A stretch of 64,000 bases of DNA from JAENWD01 sp963796915 (GCA_963796915.1 CAWCNI010000004.1:496001-560000); one strand, 5' to 3'. Counted from the first letter of the stretch, positions 1-8,206 are shown. The notes: generated from the sequence alone by a model not told the origin. Made by a program: numbers and translations.

Positions 1-710
1 CCAGGTAGCTGACGTACGCAGCCCTGTTCGGCCACGATCAGCGTCCGCTCGAACTGCCCGGTGCTGGCCGCGTTGATCCGGAAGTAGGTGGAGAGCTCCA
101 TCGGGCAGCGCACGCCCTTGGGAATGAAGGCAAAGCTGCCGTCGGTGAAGACGGCGGAGTTCAAGGTCGCGAAGAAGTTGTCCGTGTACGGCACCACGGA
201 GCCCAGGTACTTGCGCACCAGCTCCGGGTGCTCCTGCACGGCCTCGCTGAACGAGCAGAAGATGATGCCGAGCTCCGCGAGCTTGCCGCGGAACGTCGTG
301 GCAACGGAGACCGAGTCGAACACGGCGTCCACCGCCACGCCCGAGAGCAGTTTCTGCTCGTCGAGCGGGATGCCGAGCTTGGCGAAGGTGCTGAGCAACT
401 CCGGATCGACCTCGTCGAGGCTGGCGAGCACCGGCTTCTTCTTCGGCGCCGAGTAGTAACTGATCGCCTGGTAGTCGATCTTGTCGTAGTGGACGTTGTG
501 CCAGGTGGGCTCGGACATGTCGAGCCACGCGCGATACGCCTTCAGGCGGAAGTCGAGCAGCCACTCCGGCTCGTGCTTCTTCGCGGAAATCGCGCGGACG
601 ACGTCCTCGTTGAGGCCCGGTGGCAGCGTGTCGGCCTCGATGTCGGTGATGAAGCCGTACTTGTATTCACGCGTCGCGAGCTGTTCGATCGTTTCGGTGG
701 ATGTAGACAT
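1..710 (-). CDS. sufB: SufB, Fe-S cluster scaffold subunit (partial, frameshifted near window edge)
   Basis: SufB is the scaffold subunit of the cytoplasmic SufBCD complex that assembles iron-sulfur clusters. The reading frame starts at ATG 710 with a peptide beginning MSTSTETIEQLATREYKYGF and shows the family hallmarks YKYGFITDIEADTLPPGL near the N-terminus, then IPKGVRCPMELSTYFRIN and GQFERTLIVAE. The C-terminal half lies outside the window. At the very edge the frame slips. After GQFERTLIVAEQG the expected YVSYL is found only in the next frame, so one extra base (about positions 17-22) disrupts the ORF. It follows the sufA-like gene after 44 bases and belongs to the rrf2-sufA-sufB operon. 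Identity is secure; the frameshift is probably a sequence error. Confidence 0.93.
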   Translation of the reverse strand, partial: MSTSTETIEQLATREYKYGFITDIEADTLPPGLNEDVVRAISAKKHEPEWLLDFRLKAYRAWLDMSEPTWHNVHYDKIDYQAISYYSAPKKKPVLASLDEVDPELLSTFAKLGIPLDEQKLLSGVAVDAVFDSVSVATTFRGKLAELGIIFCSFSEAVQEHPELVRKYLGSVVPYTDNFFATLNSAVFTDGSFAFIPKGVRCPMELSTYFRINAASTGQFERTLIVAEQGCVRQLP

Positions 711-729
711 CAGAATGACGTTGTCTCAA

Positions 730-751
730 CGGTCCATGGACCCATGGACCG
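730..751. repeat. Perfect 10-bp inverted repeat between sufA-like gene and sufB
   Basis: Arms CGGTCCATGG (730-739) and CCATGGACCG (742-751) are exact reverse complements with a 2-base loop. No T-run follows on either strand, so it is not a standard terminator. It lies inside the suf operon, 20 bases upstream of the sufB start, where it could act on mRNA processing or differential expression. The tandem word GGTCCATGG/CCATGGACC also resembles the short-word repeats in other gaps of this window. Confidence 0.7.
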
Positions 752-754
752 CCC

Positions 755-1087
755 TTAGGAACTCACGCTGAACGAGATCCCGCACCCGCACGTGCTCTTC
801 GCGTTCGGGTTGTTGAACAGAAAGCCCTTGCTCACGAGGCTGGTGTCGTAATCGAGCACCGTGCCGTCGATGAGGCGCAGGCTGCGCGGGTCGATGAAGA
901 GACGCGCTCCCTGAGGGCCGTCAAACACCTGGTCGTCGGCGCGCGGCGTCGCTTCCCACGCGAAGGTGTACTCGTAGCCGGAGCACCCGCCGGCCTTCAG
1001 GCCGACGCGCAGCCCGCCGCCAGGCAAGTCGTTCTTGCCGAGCATCTTCAGGATCTGCTTCGACGCGTTCTCTGTCATCTGCACCAT
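755..1087 (-). CDS. sufA: SufA/IscA-type (HesB) iron-sulfur carrier protein
   Basis: A 110-residue A-type carrier that passes Fe-S clusters from the SufBCD scaffold to target apoproteins in the cytoplasm. The three ligand cysteines are present: C35 in the KAGGCSGYEY motif, and C100 and C102 in the C-terminal STCGCGISF motif. Length matches the family. ATG at 1087 is chosen because GAGG lies seven bases upstream and the family N-terminus begins here; the frame stays open further upstream but has no homologous sequence there. It sits 28 bases after the rrf2 regulator and 44 bases before sufB. Assignment to SufA rather than IscA or ErpA rests on the neighbouring sufB. Confidence 0.92.
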   Translation of the reverse strand: MVQMTENASKQILKMLGKNDLPGGGLRVGLKAGGCSGYEYTFAWEATPRADDQVFDGPQGARLFIDPRSLRLIDGTVLDYDTSLVSKGFLFNNPNAKSTCGCGISFSVSS

Positions 1088-1115
1088 GACTCGACCTCGA
1101 TACTCTCGCCGCCGC

Positions 1116-1604
1116 TCAGCTGCGCCGGCCCGCCGACGCGCTGCTGCGGCCGGCGATGGCCAGCCCGCCAGTGGCGATCGGCATCGCGACCACATCGTCG
1201 TGGCGATCGACGGCGAGCTCGGCGACCGTGCACGCCATCAGCGCGCCGATGATGCGGTCGCGGATCCGGTGAAGCGGGTCGCGAATGTTGCACTTCTCGA
1301 ACTGCTCGCAGCGTTCGTCGCTCGTGCCGCACACCGTCAACTGCAGAGGGCCGTCGATGGCTTCGACGACCTCCGCGACGGTGACGGTGTCCGCCGGGCG
1401 TGCCAGCAGATATCCGCCGTGGATGCCCTGCTGCGATTTCAGGACCCCGCGCTGCACCAGGCGCTGCAGCACCTTGGCCAGCAGCTCCACCGGGACGTCG
1501 TGCTTCTCCGCGATCTCGCGGGCACTGGCAGGCGTGGCGCCGAGCGCCGCGACGTAAGTGAGCGCGATCAGCGCGTAATCCGTTTTCTTAGACAGCCTGA
1601 GCAT
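1116..1604 (-). CDS. Rrf2-family transcriptional regulator (IscR/SufR-like)
   Basis: A 162-residue Rrf2-type winged-helix regulator. The N-terminus (LSKKTDYALIALTYVA) and the wing segment around residues 52-70 (RGVLKSQQGIHGGYLLARP) are typical. Three cysteines, C92, C99 and C105, are spaced C-X6-C-X5-C like the Fe-S ligands of IscR, so it probably senses cluster status and represses the operon. It is the first gene of the suf operon, which fits autoregulation, and the palindrome in its promoter (1647-1659) is the natural binding site. The last ~25 residues are Ala/Arg/Ser-rich and poorly conserved in type. Cluster binding is inferred from the cysteines. Confidence 0.9.
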   Translation of the reverse strand: MLRLSKKTDYALIALTYVAALGATPASAREIAEKHDVPVELLAKVLQRLVQRGVLKSQQGIHGGYLLARPADTVTVAEVVEAIDGPLQLTVCGTSDERCEQFEKCNIRDPLHRIRDRIIGALMACTVAELAVDRHDDVVAMPIATGGLAIAGRSSASAGRRS

Positions 1605-1639
1605 GCGTGGACCGGGGGATATCCGACCGTTACAGTCCT

Positions 1640-1669
1640 AGTTTAGGGGGAAATTCCCCTGGGAGTCAA
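1640..1669 (-). promoter_or_regulatory. Sigma70-like suf operon promoter with palindromic operator in the spacer
   Basis: Reading the minus strand, TTGACT (1669-1664) and TAAACT (1645-1640) are separated by 18 bases and lie 36 bases upstream of the rrf2 start codon. The spacer contains a perfect 13-bp palindrome with central A, GGGGAAATTCCCC (1647-1659). A protein bound there would block RNA polymerase. The likely ligand is the adjacent Rrf2 regulator; the promoter call rests on sequence match only. Confidence 0.6.
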
Positions 1670-1748
1670 GCCGCGTATCTGCTTGAGGGTTCGGGAGTTC
1701 TGTCCGCCCGATCGGCCCGAAACTTGGATGTTCCGGGCAGCGCAGAGG

Positions 1749-2234
1749 TTACTTGCCGGCTTCCGGCTTGGGCGCCGTCGCCGGCGGCTCGATCTCGGGG
1801 TGACGCGACCGGCGGTGGCAGGTCGCGCAGGCGACCTTGGTGCCTTCGTCCATGTCGCCCAGATCCTTGAACTTCTCGTTCAGATCGTTGGTCGCGCGCA
1901 TCATCAGGCGGGCGGTTTCGTGCCGCTTCTTGCTGGTGTCGGTGAAGTCGTACGTCGACCACGGCTTGCCGACCTGGCCTTTGTGGCAGAAGACGCAATC
2001 CACGTTGAGTGCGGCGTTGTAGGTCTTCATCAGCTTGATGACGTCATCGGGCGCCATCGTCTTCGGCAGCACCTCGACGTTCACCAGCTTTTCCGGCTTC
2101 CAGTCTTCGATGGCGGGGTTGCCGGGCGCCTGAGCGGGGGGCGGCGTCTGGGCCGCCTGGTGCGGGGCGGTCGACGCGAATGAGGAGAGCCCCACGACGA
2201 GGAGAAGGGCGGTGAGCGAACCGGTCCGGATCAT
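1749..2234 (-). CDS. Exported di-haem c-type cytochrome (reaction-centre cytochrome-like domain)
   Basis: A 161-residue exported protein with an N-terminal signal (MIRTGSLTALLLVVGLSSFA) and two CXXCH haem-binding motifs, CVFCH at 80-84 and CATCH at 136-140. Spacing and the intervening helix-rich segment (ETARLMMRATNDLNEKF) resemble the short c-type cytochromes related to the photosynthetic reaction-centre cytochrome subunit, common in acidobacteria. It probably acts in periplasmic electron transfer; the partner is unknown. ATG 2234 is preferred over the upstream in-frame ATG because AAGGAG sits seven bases before it. Pro/Ala/Lys-rich tail. Single gene, divergent from the HAD gene. Confidence 0.82.
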   Translation of the reverse strand: MIRTGSLTALLLVVGLSSFASTAPHQAAQTPPPAQAPGNPAIEDWKPEKLVNVEVLPKTMAPDDVIKLMKTYNAALNVDCVFCHKGQVGKPWSTYDFTDTSKKRHETARLMMRATNDLNEKFKDLGDMDEGTKVACATCHRRSRHPEIEPPATAPKPEAGK

Positions 2235-2312
2235 GTCCAGGCTCCTTGGCCAGTATGAGTTGCGGAAGCGTACTCGACAGCGCGCGGCCAATCAACAGGA
2301 TCGGCCGAGCCC

Positions 2313-2318
2313 TACAAT
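2313..2318 (+). promoter_or_regulatory. Candidate -10 box placing transcription start at the HAD start codon
   Basis: TACAAT ends six bases before ATG 2325, so transcription would begin at or next to the start codon, giving a leaderless mRNA. No Shine-Dalgarno sequence precedes this ATG. No convincing -35 box is visible. Confidence 0.35.
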
Positions 2319-2324
2319 GGGTAC

Positions 2325-3035
2325 ATGCGTTTCGGCGCGGTCATCTTCGACTTTGACGGCCTCATCATCGACAGCGAGTCGCCCCTGTTTGAAATCTGGC
2401 AGGAGATCTACCGCGACCATGCCGGCGACCTGACGCTTGGCTCGTGGCAGCACGCGCTGGGCACTCAGCATGGGTTCGATCCCTACGCCGAGCTTCGCTC
2501 GCAGACCGGCGTCACACTCGACCGTGACACCTGGATGCCGAAAATCCGCGACGAGCACTGGCGTCGCTGCGAAGGGCAGCCGCTGCTGCCTGGGGTCTCT
2601 GACCGCCTCGACGACGCGGCGCGACTGGGGATGCCGGCTGCCGTCGCGTCGAGCAGCAACAATGCCTGGGTGTTGCCCTGGCTGGCGCGCCACGGCCTGG
2701 ACACGCGCCTGCAGGCGGTGTGCACGCGCGACGACGTCGCCGCCGTCAAGCCCGCGCCCGATCTGTTCCTGCTGGCGGCGCGGCGGCTCGGTGTGCCGCC
2801 GGAGCGTTGCCTCGTGTTCGAAGACTCGCCCAACGGCCTGCTGGCCGCGAAGGCCGCGTCGATGTGGGCGGTGGCCGTCCCCAACGCGCTCACGTCGTCG
2901 CTGGCGCTTCCCGCGCCGGACCTTGTGCTGACCACACTGGACGGCACGACGCTGGAAGCGATCGACGCGCTGCTCGGCGAGAGCCGGCGCGATGTCTCGG
3001 AGCCGTCCGCGCGCGATCGCAAGGCCATGCCGTGA
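2325..3035 (+). CDS. HAD-superfamily hydrolase (beta-phosphoglucomutase-like subfamily)
   Basis: A 236-residue haloacid-dehalogenase-type phosphatase or phosphomutase. Motif I is VIFDFDGLIIDSE with nucleophile D9 and acid/base D11. Motif II is in the AVASSSN segment. Motif III is the lysine of AAVKPAPDLFL, and motif IV lies in CLVFEDSPNGLLAAKAA. The helical cap after residue 18 puts it with the beta-phosphoglucomutase/phosphoglycolate phosphatase group; the substrate cannot be told. It overlaps the next gene (aat) by four bases (GTGA), so the two are translationally coupled. There is no ribosome binding site, but a TACAAT box lies just upstream. Confidence 0.88.
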   Translation: MRFGAVIFDFDGLIIDSESPLFEIWQEIYRDHAGDLTLGSWQHALGTQHGFDPYAELRSQTGVTLDRDTWMPKIRDEHWRRCEGQPLLPGVSDRLDDAARLGMPAAVASSSNNAWVLPWLARHGLDTRLQAVCTRDDVAAVKPAPDLFLLAARRLGVPPERCLVFEDSPNGLLAAKAASMWAVAVPNALTSSLALPAPDLVLTTLDGTTLEAIDALLGESRRDVSEPSARDRKAMP

Positions 3036-3766
3036 ACATCCCGTGGCTCGAGCCGGAGGACGCGCTGCCGCCAGTCGAGCGCGCGCTCCACCGTCCGAAC
3101 GGCCTGCTTGCGGCCGGCGGCGGACTGTCGGTCCCACGGTTGCTCGACGCCTACGAACGCGGCTGCTTTCCCTGGTACAGCGAAGGCGAGCCGGTCCTGT
3201 GGTGGAGTCCCGATCCGCGGATGGTCCTGTTGCCGGACGAACTCCATGTCGCCCGGTCGCTTCGCCGTCGCGTGCGGCGCGGCGGCTTCGAGGTGCGGAT
3301 CGATCACGCGTTCCGCCGAGTCATCGCTGCCTGCGCCGGCGCCCGTGACGGCGAGACCGGCACGTGGATTTCCGCCGACATCCGGCGCGCCTACGAGGAC
3401 CTGTACCAGGCCGGGCACGCGCACTCCATCGAAACGTGGATGGACGGGCAGCTTGCCGGCGGCTTGTACGGCGTGGCCATCGGGCGCGTGTTTTTCGGCG
3501 AGTCGATGTTCGCGCACCAGGACGACGCGTCGAAGCTGGCGCTGGTGTTTCTCGTGACGCAGCTGGCGCGATGGGGGTTCGGCCTCATCGACTGCCAGCA
3601 GAAGACACCCCATCTCGCCAGCTTTGGCGCACGCGAAATCCCGCGATCCGACTTCCTGCGGCGCCTCCGCGACAGCACGTCGCAGCCAGGGCCACCGGCC
3701 TGGCGGTTCGACGACGATCTGGCGCGATCGATCGGCGCTGGCGCGTCAAAAAACAGCTCCGGCTGA
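3032..3766 (+). CDS. aat: Leucyl/phenylalanyl-tRNA--protein transferase
   Basis: A 244-residue enzyme that adds Leu or Phe from charged tRNA to the N-terminus of proteins with basic N-terminal residues, marking them for ClpS/ClpAP degradation (N-degron pathway). Family signatures are clear: GLLAAGGGLSVPRLLDAYERG, the FPWYS segment, WWSPDPR, GTWISADIRRAYEDL, SIETWMDGQLAGGLYGVAIG, FFGESMF and the C-terminal DCQQKTPHLASFGAREIPR. Full length. The GTG start at 3032 overlaps the stop of the HAD gene, and the homologous N-terminus (IPWLEPEDALPPVERAL) begins right there. Confidence 0.95.
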   Translation: MNIPWLEPEDALPPVERALHRPNGLLAAGGGLSVPRLLDAYERGCFPWYSEGEPVLWWSPDPRMVLLPDELHVARSLRRRVRRGGFEVRIDHAFRRVIAACAGARDGETGTWISADIRRAYEDLYQAGHAHSIETWMDGQLAGGLYGVAIGRVFFGESMFAHQDDASKLALVFLVTQLARWGFGLIDCQQKTPHLASFGAREIPRSDFLRRLRDSTSQPGPPAWRFDDDLARSIGAGASKNSSG

Positions 3767-3835
3767 GGTTGCCAAGGCCTCGCCATTGGGGCGACGATGT
3801 CGCACCCCCAGCGCAACCGTCTGTGAAAGGATCGG

Positions 3836-5380
3836 ATGCGCGATTCGGAGCGAACCTTGGAACTTCGACTGCGCGCCGCCGTCGAGTCGTCTCCCAGCGG
3901 TCTCATGATGGTCGATGCGGCGTCCTGCATCGTGCTCGTCAACCGCGAGGTCGAGCGGCTGTTCGGCTACACGCGCGACGAGTTGCTGGGCCAGGCCGTC
4001 GACATCTTGATCCCCGAGCATGGCCAGTCCGCCATTGCCATGTTCACGCTCGGCGCCGAGCCTTCGCAGGCGGGCACCGTGCGCGGCGGTGACCTGCATC
4101 TGAGGCGGAAGGACGGATCGGAAGTCCCCGTCGAGATCGGATCCACCACCGTCGCCACGCCAGAGGGCCTGTTCGTCATCAGCTCGATCGTCGACTTGAC
4201 CGCGCGCGCGCAGGCTGACGTCGAGCGCGCGCAGCTGGAGGAGCTGCTGCGGCAGGCGCAGAAGATGGAAGCCCTCGGGCGGCTTGCTGGCGGCATCGCC
4301 CACGACTTCAACAACATCCTCGGCGCCATCGTCGGCTACGCCGAGCTCGTGCGGCCGGAAGTGGCCAGCTCCCCGCAAGCGTCGTCGGACATGGACGACC
4401 TGCTCCGCGCCGCCTCGCGCGGGAAAGAGCTGGTCGAGCGCATCATGCGCTTCAGCCGCCGTCAGGATGTGGTGCCCCGTGCCGTTGACCTCGGGCAGGT
4501 GGTGCGCGAGGTGACGAGGCTGCTCCGCGCGACGCTGCCGGCCGGCATCGAGATCCGACTGTCGATCGATCCGGCGTCGCCGAAGGTGCTCGCGGACGCG
4601 ACCTCGGTGCACCAGGTCCTGATGAACCTGGCCACCAACGCCGCGCAGGCCATGCCTGACGGCGGGCAACTCGAGATCGACGTGAAGCCGCACGTCGTGC
4701 GCGACATCGTGGCGCGCACAAATGCCGGCCTGCGCGAAGGGCCGCACGTCCTGCTCGAAGTGCGCGACACCGGGCACGGCATGGACGCGGCGACGCGCGC
4801 ACGCGCGTTCGAGCCGTTCTTTTCGACCAAGGCGGCGATGGGGTCGGGCCTGGGCCTGGCGCAGGTGCACGGCATCCTGCGCGATCATGGCGGCATGGTG
4901 TGGCTCGACAGCGAAGTGGGCGCGGGAACGACAATCCGCTGCCTGTTCCCGGCGGTGGAACAGCTCGATGCGGACGTCATCACCACGCCGCCCGTGGTGT
5001 CGCGCGGCCACGGCCAGCGAATCCTGTACGTCGATGACGAGGCGTCGCTCGTGACGGTGGGGAAGCGGCGACTCGAGTCGCTCGGATACGAGGTGGTCAC
5101 CGCGACCGACCCGATGGTCGCGCTCGACCGGTTTCGCAAGACGCCGTCGGACTTCGATCTCGTGGTGACCGACTACTCGATGCCGCGCATGAACGGTCTC
5201 GAGCTGGCACGGCAGCTGGTCGCCCTGCGCCCCGGGATCCCGGTCGTCCTCGCGACTGGCTACATGGAGGAGTTCCCGGCCGACCTGGTCGGCGGTGCTG
5301 GCGTGCGCCGGATTCTTCCCAAGCCACTGACGCTGGCCACGCTGAGCGAAGCCGTCTCGCAGGTCCTTCGACCGCACTGA
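3836..5380 (+). CDS. PAS-domain hybrid histidine kinase with C-terminal receiver
   Basis: A 514-residue cytoplasmic sensor kinase. Order: PAS domain (about 10-123), a coiled linker, HisKA with phospho-acceptor H156 in GGIAHDFNN, HATPase (N-box NLATNAAQAM, G-boxes DTGHGMD and GLGLAQVHG), then a receiver domain (395-514) with phospho-acceptor D446 in VVTDYSMPRMNG and the conserved lysine K496. No transmembrane segment is visible, so it senses an internal or soluble cue. The GGIAHDFNN H-box type is usual for hybrid kinases whose output is the attached receiver. GAAAGGA lies just upstream of ATG 3836. No cognate output regulator is adjacent. Confidence 0.92.
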   Translation: MRDSERTLELRLRAAVESSPSGLMMVDAASCIVLVNREVERLFGYTRDELLGQAVDILIPEHGQSAIAMFTLGAEPSQAGTVRGGDLHLRRKDGSEVPVEIGSTTVATPEGLFVISSIVDLTARAQADVERAQLEELLRQAQKMEALGRLAGGIAHDFNNILGAIVGYAELVRPEVASSPQASSDMDDLLRAASRGKELVERIMRFSRRQDVVPRAVDLGQVVREVTRLLRATLPAGIEIRLSIDPASPKVLADATSVHQVLMNLATNAAQAMPDGGQLEIDVKPHVVRDIVARTNAGLREGPHVLLEVRDTGHGMDAATRARAFEPFFSTKAAMGSGLGLAQVHGILRDHGGMVWLDSEVGAGTTIRCLFPAVEQLDADVITTPPVVSRGHGQRILYVDDEASLVTVGKRRLESLGYEVVTATDPMVALDRFRKTPSDFDLVVTDYSMPRMNGLELARQLVALRPGIPVVLATGYMEEFPADLVGGAGVRRILPKPLTLATLSEAVSQVLRPH

Positions 5381-5443
5381 CGTTTTTTTGTCCTCCAGCC
5401 GGCGGCGCCTTGCGCCGATACCCGGTGCGGAGGTGTGTCTGCG

Positions 5444-6889
5444 GTGAGTCCCGTCGAGGCCTGGACCTGTCCAACCTGTCAGCGGCTCGTGCCCCTCAAC
5501 CTTGGCGTGTGCCGCTGCGGATACCTGCGCAAAGGCATTGAAGCGCCGGCCGTGATGGGCGTTGCGGCGCCGCCGCCGCCGGCGCCCGCCCCTTCGCCGG
5601 ATCCTGAATCCGCGAGCACGCATGCACAGTCCGGCACTCGTCCGGGAATTCTCGTGCTCGGCGCGCTGGTGGCCGGCATCGGCCTGACCTACCTCGCCCT
5701 GCGAACACCGGCGGCTTCGGAGCGCGTCACCACCCAGACAGAGATCGCGGCCACGGATGCCGCCTCGGCGGAGACTACGCCGGGCCAGGTTCCGGCGTCC
5801 GCCGCGCAGCGGTGGCCTGCCGATTCGGCGCTCTGGAAGGACGCCCCGGCATCCGGTCCCGCCGAGGGCAACGCGCCGAAGCCGATGCCGAGCCAGCCTG
5901 GCACCGATCGGACCGAGTCGGTGGAGGACGTGGTCAGCGGGGCGATGCCGGCAGTCGTGCTCATCGAGACCGCGGACGCCAAGGGCACCGGCTTTTTCGT
6001 CGCGAACGACACGGTGATCACGAACGCGCACGTCGTGGATGGCGTCACCTACGTCACGATCCGGTCCGCATCCGGAGAGCAGACCTCCGCCGTGGTCACG
6101 ATGCGCAGCACCGAACTGGACCTCGCCGCGTTGCGCGTCGCCAAGACGATGAGCGGCCAGACCGTGCTGCCGCTCGGGTCGTCCGCCGACATCCGCGTCG
6201 GCCAGGAGATCGTGGCCATCGGCTCGCCGATGGGGCTTCAGAACACTGTCACGCGCGGCATCGTCAGCAGCCTTCGGCGAGCGAACGGGCTGACACTGGT
6301 GCAGACGGACGCGGCCATCAATCCCGGCAATAGCGGCGGCCCACTGCTCGATCGACATGGCCGCGTCATCGCCGTCGCCACGATGAAGCTCGCCGGCCAG
6401 GCCGAGTCGCTGGGATTCGGGGTCGCGGCCGAGCACGTGCGCGCCCTGCTCGACGGCGGTGGCGGAACTGTCACGGCCTCGGGCCATCGTCCGTCCGACG
6501 TGCTCACGGGTGGCTCGAGCGCCGGCGCCAGCGGCGGGATGGACAGCGAGCGCGATGCCGCGGCGGAAGCGTACGAGCGCCTGATGGCGGAGGCCTCGCA
6601 GCGCGCCGATCAACTCGATCGGTCGTGGCAGGAAATCGCCGCGAAGTGCATCAGCGGACCCGTCCCCTCGACCAGCGGCGACCGCGACTGGTTCGTCCTC
6701 TGGGAGCGTTTCGACGACGAACGGGTGGCGCCCGCCTGCGGGAGCTACTACGCGAGCTTCAAGGCAGCGGCATCAGAGTTTCGCGGGAAGATGACGCAAG
6801 CTGCCGACATCGCGCGTCGCGGCGGGATGTATCCGGGCGAATGCCGCGACGTCCGGCATCGCAACCACGTCGACTGGTCGGACTGGTAA
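5444..6889 (+). CDS. Membrane-anchored trypsin-like serine protease with N-terminal zinc ribbon
   Basis: About 481 residues. The N-terminus is a short zinc ribbon (CPTCQ then CRCGYLRKG), followed by a Pro/Ala linker, one transmembrane segment (ILVLGALVAGIGLTYLAL), a variable linker, then a DegP/HtrA-like protease domain. The triad is H196 (TNAHVV), D226 (ELDLAAL) and S297 (NPGNSGGPLL). No PDZ domain follows; instead there is a ~150-residue C-terminal helical region with several cysteines. So it resembles HtrA only in the catalytic domain. Topology is probably ribbon inside, protease in the periplasm. An in-frame GTG at 5435 is one base after GGAGG; GTG 5444, ten bases after it, is the better-spaced start. 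Confidence 0.85.
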   Translation: MSPVEAWTCPTCQRLVPLNLGVCRCGYLRKGIEAPAVMGVAAPPPPAPAPSPDPESASTHAQSGTRPGILVLGALVAGIGLTYLALRTPAASERVTTQTEIAATDAASAETTPGQVPASAAQRWPADSALWKDAPASGPAEGNAPKPMPSQPGTDRTESVEDVVSGAMPAVVLIETADAKGTGFFVANDTVITNAHVVDGVTYVTIRSASGEQTSAVVTMRSTELDLAALRVAKTMSGQTVLPLGSSADIRVGQEIVAIGSPMGLQNTVTRGIVSSLRRANGLTLVQTDAAINPGNSGGPLLDRHGRVIAVATMKLAGQAESLGFGVAAEHVRALLDGGGGTVTASGHRPSDVLTGGSSAGASGGMDSERDAAAEAYERLMAEASQRADQLDRSWQEIAAKCISGPVPSTSGDRDWFVLWERFDDERVAPACGSYYASFKAAASEFRGKMTQAADIARRGGMYPGECRDVRHRNHVDWSDW

Positions 6890-6891
6890 GC

Positions 6892-6926
6892 GGGCTACGG
6901 GCTACGGACTCCGGGCTACGGAGTGC
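6892..6926. repeat. Five tandem 7-base words in the gap before the LarA-like gene
   Basis: GGGCTAC, GGGCTAC, GGACTCC, GGGCTAC and GGAGTGC follow each other without interruption between the protease stop and the next gene. One of several short-period intergenic repeats in this window, each with its own word. Confidence 0.75.
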
Positions 6927-6946
6927 GGTCCGTGCGATCATGGGCC

Positions 6947-8206
6947 ATGCGCGTGCACCTGCAGTACGGGCGGAGCGGACTCGACGTCGATCTTCCAGGC
7001 GACGTCACCGTGCTCGAGCCGCGATTTGTCGCGGGCCTGCCTGACGAAGGCGCGGCATGTCTCGAAGCGCTGCGTCACCCGATTGCCGGCCCGCCGCTGT
7101 CGTCGCACGTTGGTGCGGGCGATCGCGTCGCCATTGTCATCCCCGACATCACGCGGCCATTGCCGACCGCCCGCCTCCTTCCGTGGGTGTTGTCGGAGCT
7201 GTCGCACGTTCCGCGCGAGCGAGTCGTCATCATCAACGGCACCGGGTCGCACAGAGCGAACACGCCGGACGAACTTCGCGCGATGGTCGGCCCGGACGTC
7301 TTCGCGGGCTACCGCGTCGTCAACCACGACTCGCAGGACCCGTCGACGATGGCGCTGGCGGGCCGTGGGCAAGACGGGCAGCCGGTGCTGCTCAATCGCG
7401 ACTACGTCGAGGCGGATCGCCGCGTGGTGCTCGGGTTCATCGAGCCGCACTTCATGGCCGGCTTTTCTGGCGGCTACAAGGGCGTGTTTCCTGCCGTAGC
7501 GGATATCGCGTCGATCATGCGCTATCACGACGCGCGGATGATTGGCGATCCCAATACGACGTGGGGACGACTCGCCGGCAACCCCACGCAGCGCCGCATC
7601 CGGCATGACGGCGCGCTGCTCCCGGTGGATTTCTGCGTGAACGTCACGCTCAACCGCGACCGCCGGATCACGGCGTTCTTCTGCGGGGACGTGATTGCCG
7701 CGCACGACGCCGGGTGCGCGTTCTCGAGGGACACCGCGATGGTGGCCTGCGAGACGGCGTTTCCCATCGTGGTGACGACCAACAGCGGGTATCCGCTCGA
7801 TCAGAACCTGTACCAGGCCGTCAAAGGCATGTCGGCAGGTGCGCAGATCGTGTCGGACCAGGGCTACATCGCGACCGTCGCGCTCTGCAACGACGGCTTT
7901 CCGTCACACGGCAATTTCCGCGCGCTCCTGATGGACCACGCCTCGCCCGAAGCGCTGCTCGACACGATCCTGGCGCCCGGCTTCAGCCTCTACGATCAAT
8001 GGGAGGCACAGATCCTCGCCAACATCCGGGTCAAGGCGCGCGTCGGTCTCTTGAGCGCGCTGGCCGATGACGACGTGAGGCGCGCGCACCTCGAGCCGAT
8101 CACTGACATCGTCGCGGTGGTGGCTCGAGAGCGGTCGCGCCTCGGCGGCGACGCTCCGGTGGCAGTGCTGCCCGAAGGGCCGATGACGATTCCGTACCTG
8201 GCCTGA
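6947..8206 (+). CDS. larA: LarA-like nickel-pincer racemase/epimerase (DUF2088 family)
   Basis: A 419-residue homologue of nickel-dependent lactate racemase, which interconverts 2-hydroxy acids through a hydride-transfer mechanism using the nickel-pincer nucleotide. Signature residues are visible: the DITRP arginine, GTGSHR histidine, and EPHFMAGFSGGYKGVFP, which holds the histidine and the lysine that carries the cofactor. Later landmarks include NSGYPLDQNLYQAVKGM. LarA homologues act on many 2-hydroxy acids, so lactate is not assured. No larB, larC or larE (cofactor synthesis) is in the window. Start ATG 6947 fits the family N-terminus (MRVHLQYGRSG); an in-frame upstream ATG at 6923 lies within the heptad repeat. 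Confidence 0.88.
   Translation: MRVHLQYGRSGLDVDLPGDVTVLEPRFVAGLPDEGAACLEALRHPIAGPPLSSHVGAGDRVAIVIPDITRPLPTARLLPWVLSELSHVPRERVVIINGTGSHRANTPDELRAMVGPDVFAGYRVVNHDSQDPSTMALAGRGQDGQPVLLNRDYVEADRRVVLGFIEPHFMAGFSGGYKGVFPAVADIASIMRYHDARMIGDPNTTWGRLAGNPTQRRIRHDGALLPVDFCVNVTLNRDRRITAFFCGDVIAAHDAGCAFSRDTAMVACETAFPIVVTTNSGYPLDQNLYQAVKGMSAGAQIVSDQGYIATVALCNDGFPSHGNFRALLMDHASPEALLDTILAPGFSLYDQWEAQILANIRVKARVGLLSALADDDVRRAHLEPITDIVAVVARERSRLGGDAPVAVLPEGPMTIPYLA

Noticed and set aside
2473..2490. GGGTTCGATCCC-like string resembling a tRNA T-arm
   Set aside because: It lies inside the HAD coding sequence and no cloverleaf can be built around it. A similar string near 25108 is also coding.
3746..6613. Very long antisense frame over the kinase and protease genes
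   Set aside because: Composition is Arg/His/Gly/Ala-rich as expected for the shadow frame of GC-rich genes; the opposite strand encodes well-recognised domains.
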